DNA of 64,000 nt from NCBI RefSeq assembly GCF_949987535.1, contig NC_080075.1, positions 38,438,269 to 38,502,268 of the forward strand. The letters run 5' to 3'. Shown here one piece after another: positions 48,256 to 61,189 of this stretch; positions within the stretch are counted from its first letter, which is position 1, and every line of letters starts with the position of its first letter. The stretch comes from Balaenoptera acutorostrata. Lineage: Eukaryota > Chordata > Mammalia > Artiodactyla > Balaenopteridae. The position numbers and the translations under genes are program-made. The notes beneath the pieces were generated by a model. It was not told where the DNA came from. It ran no database searches and saw only the letters and a list, made by a program, of their open reading frames with translations.

Positions 48256-49214
48256 GCCTGTTTCAGCGCCCTGAAAGGGAACTATGATGGCTTTACAACC
48301 ATTCATCAAGCGCCTACTTAGGCGAGGCATACAAAAGAAGGAAACTTATGGTCCTTGTCCTTAAGGTCTTTCCAACAGGACACTAGAAAAAGCTCACACC
48401 TTGTGGCCAGGTTTTTAATGGTTAATTATAGAATGTCACAACTGGAAGGGCATCTTCAGAAAAAACAGTATTCCCTAGAACGGATTCAAGATTCATGTGA
48501 CTACACTAAAAGCAGAATCAGAGACCAGAATTCTCCTGAGATAGTTATAAGTGAGAAGAGGTACGGTCTTTGTTTTGGGGACTCCAAATAATTTGAGAAA
48601 CTGACATGCCAAGGGGACCTACAGCTGGAAGGAAATGGACAACTTAACCTGTTTCCTGTGACCAGAAAGTGGTACAGGAAAACCTGGAAGTGAGGCAACA
48701 TCCTCCTAGGGGATGTATGTGCCACCTCAAGGTCTGGCAAATAGTTTTAGAGCTACCAGAAGACTTCTTCCACTTTTCACAGTGTTTGTGAACAACTTTA
48801 AAGATAGGAGACAGTTTTTAAGGGAGAACAGATTTAAGTTAAAAGGAGAGAAGCCACTCAAGTCCGCCTCCATCTGAACCAACATTTTTGTCAGCCGTTA
48901 TCAGCCCCCATCTCCTCTGTTTTCACATGACCATTTTGAGTAACAGACCACATGAAGAGTGCATCAAATACTACTGTACTACTTGGCCAAACTGTTATTT
49001 GGCACTCCATCAATCTCCAGTGGGTAGAGGTACTCTAAATGCATAAACAAGTAATCTTCCATGGAATACTTTTACAGCAGGGGGGGGGGGCGGAGTCTGG
49101 AATGGCTTAAGGGATTTTTTAAAATCAAGGAACAGATAAGGACCAAGAGGCAGAGAGAACCTGAAGGATCAAATACTATACAGATATTTAGCACTAGTGA
49201 ATCTGTTCAAGTAC

Positions 49215-49440
49215 GTTTATTTTTATCCTAACAACTGCTAACAGCTACTGAACATTTTCTTTGCGCCAGGAACTATGCTAAACACTTTATGTCAATATTT
49301 TACTTAAACCTCAGAAATAATGGAGTAGGACCTATTGTCACTCCCACTTTATAGAGACCGAGGCATACAGAAGTTAAATAACTTGTCCATAGAGTTAGTA
49401 ACATGGCGGAGCTAAAGTCTGATTTGACTTGAGAGCCAGA
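49215..49440 (-). repeat. MIR SINE
   Basis: Antisense MIR: agctactgaacattttcttt, gccaggaactatgctaaaca, gaccgaggcatacagaagtt, taacttgtccatagagttag. Edges are approximate. Confidence 0.75.
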
Positions 49441-50239
49441 GCTCAACTGTCTCCCTCGCCTGTAAGAATAATTGGGCCGAGTTAAAGGAATTAAAGTTTT
49501 TATTTTGTCAACTTTTGACTACACTGCTGATTTTTTGTTTTCTTTTGGCTTCCTTCAATCACTGAGTGCCTTCTATGTTCCAAGAACTGTGCTACGAGCT
49601 GGGGAAACCACAATACAGTGTGATGTATAAAATCAGAGGCTATGGAAGGCTGTGCAAAGGAGGGAGCGATTATCAGTTGCGGGGTAGGGCAAGGGCTTTA
49701 AAAAGCTTTCCAGAAGACATGAAACCTGAATTGTTTGCTCTTTTCTGTACCGGGTGGCCCAGAACTGATCGACCCAGGTAGTGGAGGGAACAAGGATGAG
49801 AAGGGGTGACCTCTACCTCTTTTAACCAAGCCCTGTATCGTTGACTACTTGACCCAACACATTTTGTCATGCATTTTAACGATACCCTTTACACCCTAGG
49901 TCCAGGAACGTAAGGGTATTTATGAATGCCATCTATCTTCCTGCCCGCCTTCCCCCACCCACTCCAATGAATTCCCAGTGAGGTCCAAATTGCTCTGGCA
50001 CTGGCAGGTTTCCGCTCATTTTTATTACAAACAATACACCGAACCCAACCTAATAATTAAAAGGGCATGAAAGAGGTTTTGGACTTGTGCCCCTAGGCTG
50101 AGAACCGTTCTAGCGATGACAGTTGGAAAGGGTGGCCCCTTCAGGAAAAAAAAGTGAGACAAATTGCTTTTTCCCCTCGGCAGCGGGGCTGCTGCAGTCA
50201 AGGTGACCAGAAGGCATCGTTCGTCTCCATCTTAACAGT

Positions 50240-51430
50240 GGTAATGATCCTGAGCGGGTGAGAGAGGGTCTCTGCGGTAGACCAGATACGGGAGCAGCGC
50301 GGGCCCCTAACTCCCGGGGAACCTGGGCCCAGCGAGCGCGCAGTGTAAACAAGACACGCCCAGGGCGAGGCCGCGAGGGAAAGTGAGTCCCCAGCAGCCG
50401 AGACAGCCCCGCGGCGCAGCTGCTCCGACCGGAGGATGCGCGGACACGCGCGCTCTCGCGGCCCGGCCTCGCCGCGCTCAGGCTTTTCCAACGCCGGCCT
50501 CCCACCTCCGCGCCTAGACTCCCGGCCGCTAACCTCACCCGCCGTTTGGACTGCAAAATGGAGTCTCAGGCACGAGGCGCCCCCGCCTCCGCGAAGCCTC
50601 TGCGCCCTTCCAGGCGGGGGACGCGAGGCCCAGCGGCCAGCCCGGCCCGCCTCCGCAGACCCCGAGACCGCAGGGCAGAAGGGGCCGGGCCAAAGCCCCC
50701 TGCGCCGCGGACCCCCGAACCCCGCGCCCGTACGCCGACAGCTACATACCGCGCCTCAAACCCTTCGGACTCCCGGACCGGGCCGTGGGCGAAAGCAGCC
50801 GCACGCAGCGGCCCCGAAACGGGATTCCTAGGTGGACACTGCCGCCCTCCCGCCGGAGTCCTGAAGGCCTGGGGCGGGACCGACTGATGACCACGCCCTT
50901 CGGGCCCGCCCTGCCTCCGCGCGGAGGGCGCCTTTGGAGCCGCACGACCAATCCCAGCCGTCAGTCCGAAGTCTCGACCAATGCACGACCCGCTCCTGCA
51001 AGAAGAGCCCACCCCTGGCACCGTCTTGGCCTATGGGAGGCGTGACCTTCTTCTATCTGCAGTCCTCCCTCGCCTTCCGCGCTCTCCGCTCGCTTTGCGT
51101 GTTTGGGGCCAATGGGGTCGCGAGAGGGCGCGTAGTCCCGAGCAGCGAGGAGGGGAGGGTGACTTGGGGCGCTCTCCTTGCGAGTAGACCACAGCCGGAG
51201 TCATCATTCGTTGATGCATTTTGCGCAGAGGGTCGGGCAGTGTTCCTGGCGTGCCCGCTGCCAGGGAGGCGGACCCACTGCCTTTGTGCGTCTGTTTACA
51301 TTCGCATGTAAACAACCAGGCGTGAACCGAGGCCTGAACAGGTGCCACGGGGCACAAGCACCGGAGGAGGGCGAGGTCACAAGGCCGGGTGGTTGGAGAC
51401 AGCCTTAGGGGGCCGGTGGGACTTAGGCAG
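50240..51430 (-). promoter_or_regulatory. CEP68: CpG island, candidate CEP68 promoter with noncoding exon 1
   Basis: CpG-dense, GC-rich block, the only one in the window, located upstream of CEP68 exon 2 on its strand. Three CCAAT boxes (+ orientation; ATTGG for CEP68) lie at 50948-50952, 50978-50982 and 51109-51113. The first two are 30 bp apart, a spacing typical of NF-Y. A TCGCGA core sits near 51118. GC boxes occur near 50870. Possible exon 1 donors on the minus strand are CGG|GTGAGG (50539/50538) and GCG|GTATGT (about 50751). The start site is probably near 50.8-50.9 kb. No TATA box is seen. I cannot exclude a divergent noncoding transcript. Confidence 0.75.
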
Positions 51431-51887
51431 GCTCGGAAAGGATGGGAGGGGTGTGGATAAATGAGCCAGGAGCTGCTTAGCGGCTCTCGGAGCAGCCTGG
51501 TCTGATGGGAAATTGGTAATGGAATTTGAGGGGAAGTGGGATCCAGCTCGTGGGAGGCCATGATGCACATCTCCTTCCTCCACCTCCTCCCCTCTGCTCC
51601 CGCCAGCATGAGGCCTGAGAGCCTAGTGGCACAGCTCTTTAGCTTGTACCACTCAGCGGAGTCCCACCGGGCTGGGATGGGGAAAGGATCACATGGTAAC
51701 CCCTCTCAGACGGGTCCTGCCTTCTGATGCTTTTGCCCAGCAGCACTTTCAGCAACCTGGGTTACGTTGAATGCCTCGCCAGTTCATAAAACATGTCTGT
51801 AAATGTCTGAACCCCAGCTGTGGGCAACTTGAATTCCAGAGTACAAATTATTTATCATGGAGCTCTTGGGCGTCAGAGAGTTTAGGA

Positions 51888-52487
51888 CAGCAGTCCCCAA
51901 TCTTTTTGGCACCAGGGACTGGTTTTGTGGAAGACAGTATTTCCGGGGCGGGGGGAGGGGGGTGGTTTCGGGATGATTCAAGCACATTACATTTATTGTG
52001 CACTTTATTTCTATTATTATTACATTGTAATATATAATGAAATAATTAGACAACTCACCACAATGCAGAATCAGTGGGAGCCCTGAGCTTGTTTTCACTT
52101 GCCACTCATTGATAGGGTTTTGATATGAGTCTGCAAGCAATTGATTTATTATGGTCTCTGTGCAGTCAAACCTCTCTGCTAATGATAATCTATATTCGCA
52201 GCCGCTCCCCAGCGCTAGCATCACCACCTCATCTCCACCTCAGATCATCAGGCATTAGATTCTCATAAGGAGCAAGCAACCTAGATCCCTCACTTGTGCA
52301 GTTCACAGTAGGGTTCGCGCTCCTATGAGAATCTAATGCCACTGCTGATATGACAGGAGGCACAGCTCAGGCAGTAATTCGAGCGATGGGGAGCGGATGT
52401 AAATACAGATGAACCTTCGCTCGCTCGCCCGCTGCTCACCTCCTGCTCTGCGGTACCCGTCCGTGGCCTGTGCGTTGGGGACCCCTG
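51888..52487. mobile_element. Complete 600-bp nonautonomous hAT transposon
   Basis: The left end is cagcagtccccaa and the right end ttggggacccctg. These are 13-bp inverted repeats with 11 matches. Both flanks are gtttagga (51880-51887 and 52488-52495), an exact 8-bp target duplication as made by hAT transposases. Internally, cattagattctcataagg (about 52253) and a reverse-complementary partner (about 52325) form a further inverted repeat. The sequence matches a MER-type hAT-Charlie element I recognise but cannot name with certainty. Its open frames are not transposase. Confidence 0.93.
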
Positions 52488-53749
52488 GTTTAGGAAATAA
52501 AGACTTGTTGGGTTTTCCAGAACCTGTCATGACAGCTGGAGGTTTTGTCTAATCCAAGAGTCACAAACTTTGACAGCAAGAGCAGAAACTAGCCCACAGA
52601 TGTTTTTATTTGGGCAGCATGTTGATTTTATTTGCTTTTGTTTTTTTATATAAGATTTTAAATCCCACAAGCACTACTTCTGTATTAAGTAACAGCCACC
52701 CACTTCACACATTTATTACCTGCCTGACACTGAAAGATGTTTATGTTTGTGACCCCTGATCTTCTCTGAATACACAGAAGACCTCTGGCGGTGTCACCTA
52801 ATCCCACTGGTTGAGACTTGGGTCTTTCCCAGACAAGACAACCAGCTGGACAGAGAATGGGGCCAAGTCCAAATGGGTAACCAGGTCAAGCATAGAATCA
52901 GGGCACCAAATCCAAGTGAAGGGAACTTGAAAACAAAATCAAGCCCAAATGAATAAGCTCTCAAAAAGCCAAGGAAGTTATGGGTGGTGGAATTTGAGAT
53001 AAGCAGACTATGAGCATAAAAGTAATTCTGAAGTTTGCAAAAAAACAGCCCAGTATACCTGCTGTATGTCAGATCCCAGGTCAAATCCCATCCTGATCTC
53101 CTCAACCAGATGTGCACGCTCCCTCCTTTGAACTCTGCAGCATCTGTGTTCACCTTTCCCATAGCCTTTATAATTTTCTACCCTGTATGGTTTCCTTATC
53201 TGTAAGAGGGCATAGGATGGATGACACCTGAGCTTCCTTTCAGCTATGACATTCTGTACTTTTGTGTTGTGAGCATCTTTTGCTTTTGCCTGACAAGTAA
53301 TCTTTCCTTTGAGGAATTGTCTGAAATCCCCTGGACCAGATTATTCTTTAGGGGCATCTCATTTCTCTGGCCTTCCAAGGCGGGAAAGGTGGAGAGTGAG
53401 GAGGCATGGAGCCCAGGCCTGGCCAACTATAGTTTCCTTCCTCTTCTCCACAGAGACCCAACCTGAGATGGTCTGAACCCTTGCCTGGGATTTTAAAGAA
53501 TGAGGCTGGCAGAGAGTTTATTTCCTCAGGTGCCTCTAAGCTTAAGCAAAGTAAACCTAGAGCTGTGTATGGTTGTATTCCTTATTATCAGAAAACCTGG
53601 GGGACCAGGTCTGGAAATGGTAGAAATCCAGGAAGGTCAGGCAGCAAGATACTCAGCCAAAGTCATGCTGCTTGAGCTGCTCTGGTTAGGGTGTATGCCC
53701 GTACTTTTAATGCCACCATGAATTATTTTTCAACTCTTCTGTGATGTTA

Positions 53750-54610
53750 GGTATTCACTCAAGATTCAAGTTTTGGGCAGGACCACTGACCTGTCTAACT
53801 GTAGGTCATGTTCCTGTGTTCTAACTGCCAACAAGCAAGAAGAGTTCTGGTTTCTACTGTGGCTTGTACTGGATCAGTTGGCTTCTAGTGTGGGAGGAGG
53901 GGCCCAATTTCCTTCCAAGACTCGGAGTAGGGGGGCTCCCTCCAAATTAGAAGGATATTCAGGTGCTGGTAGCCAAAAGGACCTCCACTATAGTCCATCT
54001 CTTAGGCTGCACAATGCAACCATCTCTCCTACAACAACAACAAAAATGCACTCATGCCCTCCTCAACGGAGAACAGTTCAAAGTCTCATCAGTCATTTTA
54101 TCTGGCCCCAAGTCCAAGTCTGCAGGTGATGGTCCATTTGAGACAGGCTGGGACCTGGGACTTGGGACCCTTTACTGCAATGCTGGCCCCTAGACATCTC
54201 CTTGAGCAACAGAATACGAAGAAACTATAAGGGACTAAAAATAACTGTGTGCATGAGTAGTTGGGGCAAATTATGAACAACAAAATACAAAAAGGCCCAA
54301 ACCCAACTGCCTCTAATGAGGTGCCAGGAGCAAAAGCAGGGTACCCACGCATGATCCCTGCACACAGCACCACCAAGGGGGTGGGGAGACCACCTAAGCC
54401 ACACCTCCGGCTCCCACCGACCCACCCCTATCCTCACTCCATTTAAGGAACCAGGTCTCTCCACCTCAGGGAGTGAGCAAGGGAACCTTTTACCTGTTTT
54501 TGCTCCCTTGTGCTACAGCAGGAGTCCCAGTAAAGCCTTGCCTGAATTCCTCGTCTGTTCTCTTATCAATTTCTATTGATTGAAGAGTCCAAGAACCCAG
54601 GTTGGTAACA
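53750..54610 (+). mobile_element. ERVL-type (MER21-like) LTR
   Basis: The right end is clear: ggtgccaggagcaaaagcag, a TATA-like site ccatttaagga (about 54440), polyadenylation-like agtaaagccttgcctgaatt, then tatcaatttctattgattga and the end gttggtaaca (54610). This matches MER21-type LTRs as I remember them. The left end is uncertain. No internal viral genes are seen next to it. Confidence 0.6.
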
Positions 54611-56379
54611 CATCCTTCTTCTAAGTTTTTATCATCATCCTATCTCAGTGTTGTAATATGTAGACTAAATTTTGGAGTTAACTATCACTAATAAACTTTA
54701 AATACAATAATGAAGAGAAGGAAGATGAAAGAAAAAGACAGTCACTAAAAACTGCATTTATAAATGCAGCAAGAAAGGAAATACAAGTAGAGGCTACAAT
54801 CCTCATTTTTGAAACTAGTAATGAGGCTTTATTTGCATTTATGATTTCCCATCTTCAATACCTATTCCAGGTTTCCAGTTACCTTCAAGCTGCCCAGGAT
54901 TCTTTCCTGGTGGGGTTAACTAAACTTTCATTCTTGAGGAATCTGCCTTGGTGAGCCTGCCTATGTGTAGTACAGTACCTTTCCATTAACTTGTATCCCT
55001 GGTGCGGGAGTGATGAGGTGTCCCAGGAGACCTACTGGGTTCCAGTCATACCCCTCCTGCCTCTATCCCCTTGATAGTCAGGACCAGGCACCAGCCAACA
55101 CTGTAACCTCCAGTGGCACGAGGAGACCACATCAATCTCAGTTTCCAGTTAACAGGAGCCATTGCTGTAGGCTCTGGTGAAAGTATTGCACTTGAATATC
55201 TAAATCAGCTGATTTGAGTAAAAGGGAAGCATGAATTTTGGAGGAGAATCATTAGGTATAATTTGAGAGGTGCCCACCCACTTTCACCAGTGAACCAGTT
55301 GGTTCACTGACATTTGCATTCTGCTGAGGAAGAAACTCTATTCGTCCTTGGTTCGGAACATACACTTCACCTAGCAGGACAATACTACAAACTCTCAGAG
55401 TACTGTCTCCTAGCTGGCACTTGAACTGACCTTTTTTTGAAATTACATTCTTATGTTATTAAGGTAATATATGCACGTATTCTTTTTAAAAATCATGTAG
55501 TACTAGAAGATTAATAAGACAAAGGAATCCACTGCCCATTCCACCCCCTTGGTCTCCTTTATTAGAGGCTTTCATTTTCAAAATTTTAGCTTTCTCTTCT
55601 ATTATCTTCATATTTATAAATAACATACTCATTGTGTTATTATTGATTTATGAATTTGATACCAATCTGTTGATTTTTTATTTTATGAGAATTTAGCCCT
55701 TTCCCATTTTCTCTCATCCACCTTTTATTTGCTATATCACAATCTTTATAATTTAAAATAGACACCATTTGAATAGACACCATTTATATCATTATGACTT
55801 TGTAAATATTGTTTACTGCTGAGCCAAGTTCTATACCATGGTTATATTTTCTTTATCTTAAAACTTTTATTTTCCCTGGAGCTAATGATTTTTTCACTGC
55901 ATAGATTTCATTGTATCTATACTTATTTTTTCCATCAAATGTGTCATATTTCTACCATTGTTTTAAAATGCTCACACTCATCACATATTCTTCCATGGCC
56001 ATTTTCCCCTAGAGATTTTCTTCCTAAGAAATCTTCCTCTCTTTCTTGCTTGCTTGTTTACTTCCAACCTCTTGCTCCAACCTTGACCTATTATTTTACC
56101 TTAGGCCTCCTATACTGTAATCTCCCCTCACTAGAAAAACTTGTTATTTCTGGTTCATGAAGATCCAGGACTTTCTGAAATAAACAGAAAACAGCAAACA
56201 CCATCCATATAAATCAACTAGAAGAAGAAAATAACAACCCTTTTCAGCGAATGAAAATACAACCAAAAAATAGGGGGAAACTGCAACACAGCACTCAACA
56301 TGAATTAAATATCATTTGGTAAGCAACTGCAGCTAAAAAGAACATAAAAAATCATACACTGAAAAGCTCAAGATAGAAA

Positions 56380-57550
56380 TGGACACAAAACAGAAAGCTG
56401 AGAAATGAGGATTGACTGATTCAGAAAAGAAAAAGAAGAAAAAAATAATAATCTTGAGATATGAAAACTAAATTATATGGTGTCTAAGGGAAAATGGGTT
56501 AGACTAAGACTTCAGTGAGGAACATTGAGAAAAAAAATTACACAGGAGAACCAAAAATAAATTTGGAAAAGAACTAAACAATCAGAGAAAAAGTGAGAAA
56601 CACAGAAGATAGACAAAGAAGAGCCAACATATGTATCATCAGGGTCCCCAAAGAAGAACAACAAACAAACAAAAACACCCATGAAACTATAATACAAGAC
56701 AATTTTCTGGAAATAAAATAAGACATGAATTCCTCAAAGGGACCAAAGGGACCTGGGAAAAAAATGGACTCAATATCATTAGCCTCAGGGAAATGCAAAC
56801 CAAAATCACAATGAAATATCACTTCACATCCACTAGGTTGGCTATAATAAAAAAGGCAGGTAATAACAAGTGTTGGTGAGGATGTGAAAAAATGGAACTC
56901 TCATACATTGCTAGTAGAAATGTAAAATGGTGCAGCCACTTTGGAAAACAGTCTGGCAGCTCCTCCAAAGGTTAAACATAGATTTACAATATGACCCAGC
57001 TGTTCCACTCTTAGGTATGTACCTAAGAGAGCTTACAATATGTTCACATAAACACTTGTACATGAATGTTCATAGCAGCGTTATCCATAATAGTCAAAAA
57101 GTGGAAACAACTCAAATGTCCATCAACTGATGAGTGGGTAAATAAAATGTGGTATATCCATAAAATGGAATGTTATCTGGCAATAAAAAGAATGAAGTAC
57201 TGATGTATGCTGCATAACATGGATGAACCCTGAAAACATAGTTGGAAGAAGCCAGTCACAAAAAAAACACATATATTATATGATTCCGTTCATATGACAT
57301 GCTCAGAATAGGCAAATCTATAGAGGCAGAGAATAGATTAATAGTTGCCTAGGGCTAAGGAAATTGGGGAGAATTAGAAGTGACCACTAATGGGTAACAA
57401 ATTTCTTTGTGGAATGGTGAAATATTCTAAAAGTGATTGTGGTGATGATTGCACAACTCTGTGAATAAACTAAAAACCATGGAATTGTACATTGTAAATG
57501 GGTTAGCTGTATGGTAGGTGAATTACATCTCAGTAAAGCTTTAAAAAAAA
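56380..57550 (+). mobile_element. LINE-1 fragments: old L1 body, then ORF2 tail and 3' UTR
   Basis: 56380-56755 is diverged L1-like text. From about 56775 the sequence is clear ORF2 3' end: gggaaatgcaaaccaaaatc, tcatacattgctagtagaaa, caatatgacccagctgttcc, then catagcagcgttatccataa. It continues into a 3' UTR ending in A's near 57549. A short open piece at 56927-57130 is a remnant of ORF2. Confidence 0.8.
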
Positions 57551-58555
57551 ATGAATACAGGAGTCAGCTTCAAAGAGTTTGTCATTGGCCAAATTCGGGA
57601 CAATTTGCACATCAAAAAGAATAATGTTAATCAATTATAATAATTTAAAAAATACGTCCATTGTAATTCTCGAACAAACAAAACATAAGAAAAAGGGGAA
57701 GAAAAAGAAAAGTTCATCTTTACAAAGTGGTACGTGTACATGGAATAAGAAAACAGACAATCACCATTTGCAACCCCAAATATAATAATTAACCAAGTCA
57801 AGGATTATTAATGAATGCTAAAACTATTGGGAAAAGTTGTTCGGGAACAGGATATTCACACAGACTCCAAGCATCACCCCACAGGTTACTTACTAATTAC
57901 AAGAGGAAAGTTATGCATTCATAAAGGATAAATCAAGCAGTCATCACCATACCCAAGTGACCAAAATCACTAACAGTGGGACTACCAAATGTGTGCCTCC
58001 TAAGAAGTATTTTTTCCAAAAATATTTAACCTAACTTCCCACTTACAGGAAATACAGTGGATACTCAGACAAGTTTAATACCACCATAAGGAAATAATTG
58101 TCTCCAGAATATGGGATGTTCTACAAAACAATTGGCCTGGACTCTCCAGAAATGTCAAAGGTATGAAAAAATAGAAACAGATGGTATCAGGATGAACTGT
58201 TCTAGATTAAAAGAGACTAAATAGATTAAACAACCAAAAACAATATGGGAACCTCAACTGAATACTGGAGCAAAAAGAAAAAAGAGCTATAAAAGATTTT
58301 GGAGGGAAAGTTGGAGAGAGTTGAATTTGGGCTGATATTAGATTATATTATAGCACTATTATTAAATTTGGGGGGAGTGATAGTATAGCACTATTATTAA
58401 GATTGTAGTTATATAGGAAAATGTCCTCCTTGTTAGGAGACACATGCTGAAGTAATTAGAGGTAAATGTCTTGATGTCTATAACTTATTTTTGGTTAACA
58501 AAAAAAGTATATGTGTGTACCTATATCTATATAAAAATAGTAACTGTTAACAATC
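57551..58555 (+). mobile_element. L1ME-like 3' UTR
   Basis: Recognisable pieces: gggacaatttgcacatcaaa, cacacagactccaagcatca, gttatataggaaaatgtcct, agtaattagaggtaaatgtc. It contains a local doubling of tagcactattattaa (near 58350 and 58386). Edges are approximate. Confidence 0.6.
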
Positions 58556-58563
58556 AATGAATC

Positions 58564-59126
58564 TGTGGTTGGCAGCCTTTAAGATGGCATGCAATGAATC
58601 CTGTCCTTCCCCCATGAAATTCACACCCTTGTGTAATCTTTCCTTGAGTATGAGCTAGTGATTGGCTTCTGCATGTGGCAGAAATGATAGGATATCACTT
58701 CTATGCTTGGGTCACAAAAAGACTACAGCTTCTGTCTTGGACATTCTCTCTCCCTCACTGGCTCGGATTGAAGCTGGCTGCCATGCTGTGAACCACTCCA
58801 TGGAGAAGTCCACATGACAAGGAACTTAGGGAGGCCTCCAGCCAACAGCCAGTGAGGACCTGCGACCCTCAGTCCAACAGCCCATGAGGAACAGAATCCG
58901 GCCAACAACCACATGAGTGAGCTTGAATACAGATCTTTCCCCAGACCAGCCTTCACATGAGTCTGAAGACCTTGACTGCAGCCTCATGAGAGACCCTAAG
59001 CCAGAGACACCCAGCTAAGCAGTGCCTGGGGCCCTGACCCACAGAAACTGTGACATGATAAATATTTGTTCCTTTAAGTAGCTGTTTTGGAGTAATTTGT
59101 TTCACAGTGATAGAGAACTAATTCAC
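58564..59126 (+). mobile_element. MLT1-type (MaLR) solo LTR
   Basis: Opens tgtggttggcagcctttaag, continues cacaaaaagactacagcttc, catgagagaccctaagccag and gacccacagaaactgtgaca, and closes tagagaactaattca. This is the order of the MLT1A/B consensus. No clear target duplication. Confidence 0.85.
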
Positions 59127-59479
59127 TAAGTAAAGGATATATCTATTGTACTCTTTTAATATTTCTGTGCATTTGCAGTTTTTCTCACCACAGGGACACT
59201 TTGGCCTGCACACTGCTATTGGCACCATGGCCCTGCATACTGAATCCAGCCACTGCTGACATTTGATGTTCCTGCAGTAAATTATTTCTCAACGGATTCA
59301 CTAGCAGGATCGTCCTGTGCCCAAGCTCAAGCTTCCAGGTGTAGGGCCAGAAACTACCTGGCTTTCTCAGCTTCCACAGTGGGAACCGTGTTCCTGCCTT
59401 CCGCCAGGACTCATGCAATGGGGCATTCCTCTCAGATGGGAAAGTTATTCAGATGCTGGGTAGACCAAAAAATAATAAT

Positions 59480-59599
59480 GATGGGGAGGTGGAGGAAAAA
59501 ATGGGGAAGAGGAAAAAAATGGTGAAAAGTAAGAAGAGGAGAAAGGAGGGAAAAAAGAAGATGGGGGGGGGGGGAGGAGAGCGAGAAGAGAAGAGAAAA
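59480..59599 (+). repeat. Polypurine tract
   Basis: About 120 bp of almost only A and G, including a run of 13 G near 59562. Lysine/glutamate/arginine-rich readings on + and Ser/Pro/Phe-rich readings on - are by-products. Confidence 0.9.
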
Positions 59600-59725
59600 C
59601 ATCTCCTGTACTTTCTTCTGTTCCCCAACTGTCTGGAAAGCATACCTGCTGTAGGGGAGAATGAGATCCACAGAGAGTTAGGATGACTTAATTTAAATTC
59701 TTGGGTACTTATTGTAGACAAAGAA

Positions 59726-60170
59726 TGTTGCCTGCCCTTTCAGGAAACAAAGGATGTTGAGGCTCTCAAGCCATCAGCTACCACAGCTGCCCTGGTAGGT
59801 GTACCCTTAGGGGAATTCAGGATGGGGAAAAACAGGATACTGGCCCTAGGTAGTTCAGGTGCATATCAAAGGAATAATTTCAGAAAGCCCAGCCTCTTGC
59901 ATCTTCCCATAGTTAGAAAAGGGCTAAATCCATTAACTTGAGATGTCTGGTTTTCTTTAATTAGCAGTAATTTTTTGATGTTCTGACTACCTGGGGTTTT
60001 GTTTGTTTCTTTGTTTTGCAGAAACTCCTATATATCCTGGCTACTCCCTTACCTCTTTGGAGCAGTTCCTCAGCTATCTGAGGCTGTATCCCAGGCTTAA
60101 GTCCTCAATAAGTCCACTGAATAAAACATAATTCTCAACTTTTAGATTGTGCATTTTTTTTCAGTCAACA
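59726..60170 (+). mobile_element. Solo LTR of an endogenous retrovirus
   Basis: Starts tgttgcctgccctttcagga and ends ttcagtcaaca. The outermost TGTTG and CAACA are inverted repeats, as in retroviral LTRs. A polyadenylation-like aataaaacat lies at about 60119. No identical target duplication is found, so it is old. No viral genes adjoin it. Confidence 0.7.
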
Positions 60171-61189
60171 TCATTATGGTGGCTCAACTACTATCTTTAT
60201 CTCTACTTTTACTCTCCTGCCAGTATTAACCCCATCTGTCTGTGTCTCTTTCAAGCCCCCAGAGAGATGATCTGATTGTTTGGCTGGCCACTACTTAATA
60301 GAGGGTGTTCTCACTGGTCAGTGCCTTCACTTTAAGCTACTTCAGCAGTGCTAGATTGGCCACTAGCATACAATGCCCTTGGGACAGACCTCCCTTGCGG
60401 ACTGAAAAAATATGCACAATGTGAGAGTTGTGAGTTAAGTATTATTGGGGGCAAAATAAGGACTCCAGCCTGGGAAACAGCCTCTGAGAGAGCTCTGAGG
60501 AATTGCTCTGAAGACGTAGAGTAGGAGGTCAGTATGTATGTGATTTGGGTGAAGGGGTTACCTGCACTCAAGCACACATTTTGGCAGAAGGTTGCTGTTA
60601 GTCATGAGGCGTAGATGTCTCCATTAATGATTTTAGTGCTTTTCTAGGTATGAGGAGATATAAGAAATTGGGCTCATAAAATCTCCTCCTGAAAATATCT
60701 AACTATCTGAAGACCTGTTCTGCCAGTTTTTCCCAGAGCACAGAGGGCCTCATTCCTGATCTCCACCCTGAACTCCTTTCAGGGTGTGTTGAAGGTCAGC
60801 GACTGCAGTGGCTAATGACGTCATTCTTATAGAACCAGATGGCGAGTGACAATTTTTATTTGGTACCTTCCAGTCCATTTATTTGCCTCTGAGGTGGTAC
60901 CAGACAGAACTTCTGCAAAAGAGCCCCTAAACTGGGGGCTTCAGCAGGCATCGATGCTTCTGGAAGGGCATAGTGTCGAGGAAGGAACTGTGCTTGGCCT
61001 ATACACTCCATCTCACTGACAAAAATAAGATATGCACAGAGAAAGCTGACTTTGAGTAAAGGTTGACTTTGGACTTAAAGTGAAAGTGAGACGTCTAGGT
61101 GGTGCTGATTTGTGGTCAGTTAGAGAGACATGGAGCTGAAGTTCAGAAGTCAGGCCTGGAGGTGAAGATGGGATAATTGATCATATACA

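Larger units (their letters stand above)
41838..50538 (-). other. CEP68: CEP68 intron 1
   Basis: Long first intron of about 8.7 kb, assuming the donor GTGAGG at 50538; GTATGT at about 50751 is an alternative. It holds a nested L1/CHR, MIRs and a MER-type fragment. 44700-48050 and 48260-49200 contain open frames without known similarity; I see no gene there. G-runs lie near 42485, 46115 and 49080. Intron-start enhancers are possible but not visible. Confidence 0.7.

Noticed and set aside
56927..57130. 67-residue open frame
   Set aside because: Remnant of LINE-1 ORF2, truncated at both ends.
59453..59686. Lysine/glutamate-rich small protein
   Set aside because: It is the translation of a polypurine tract.
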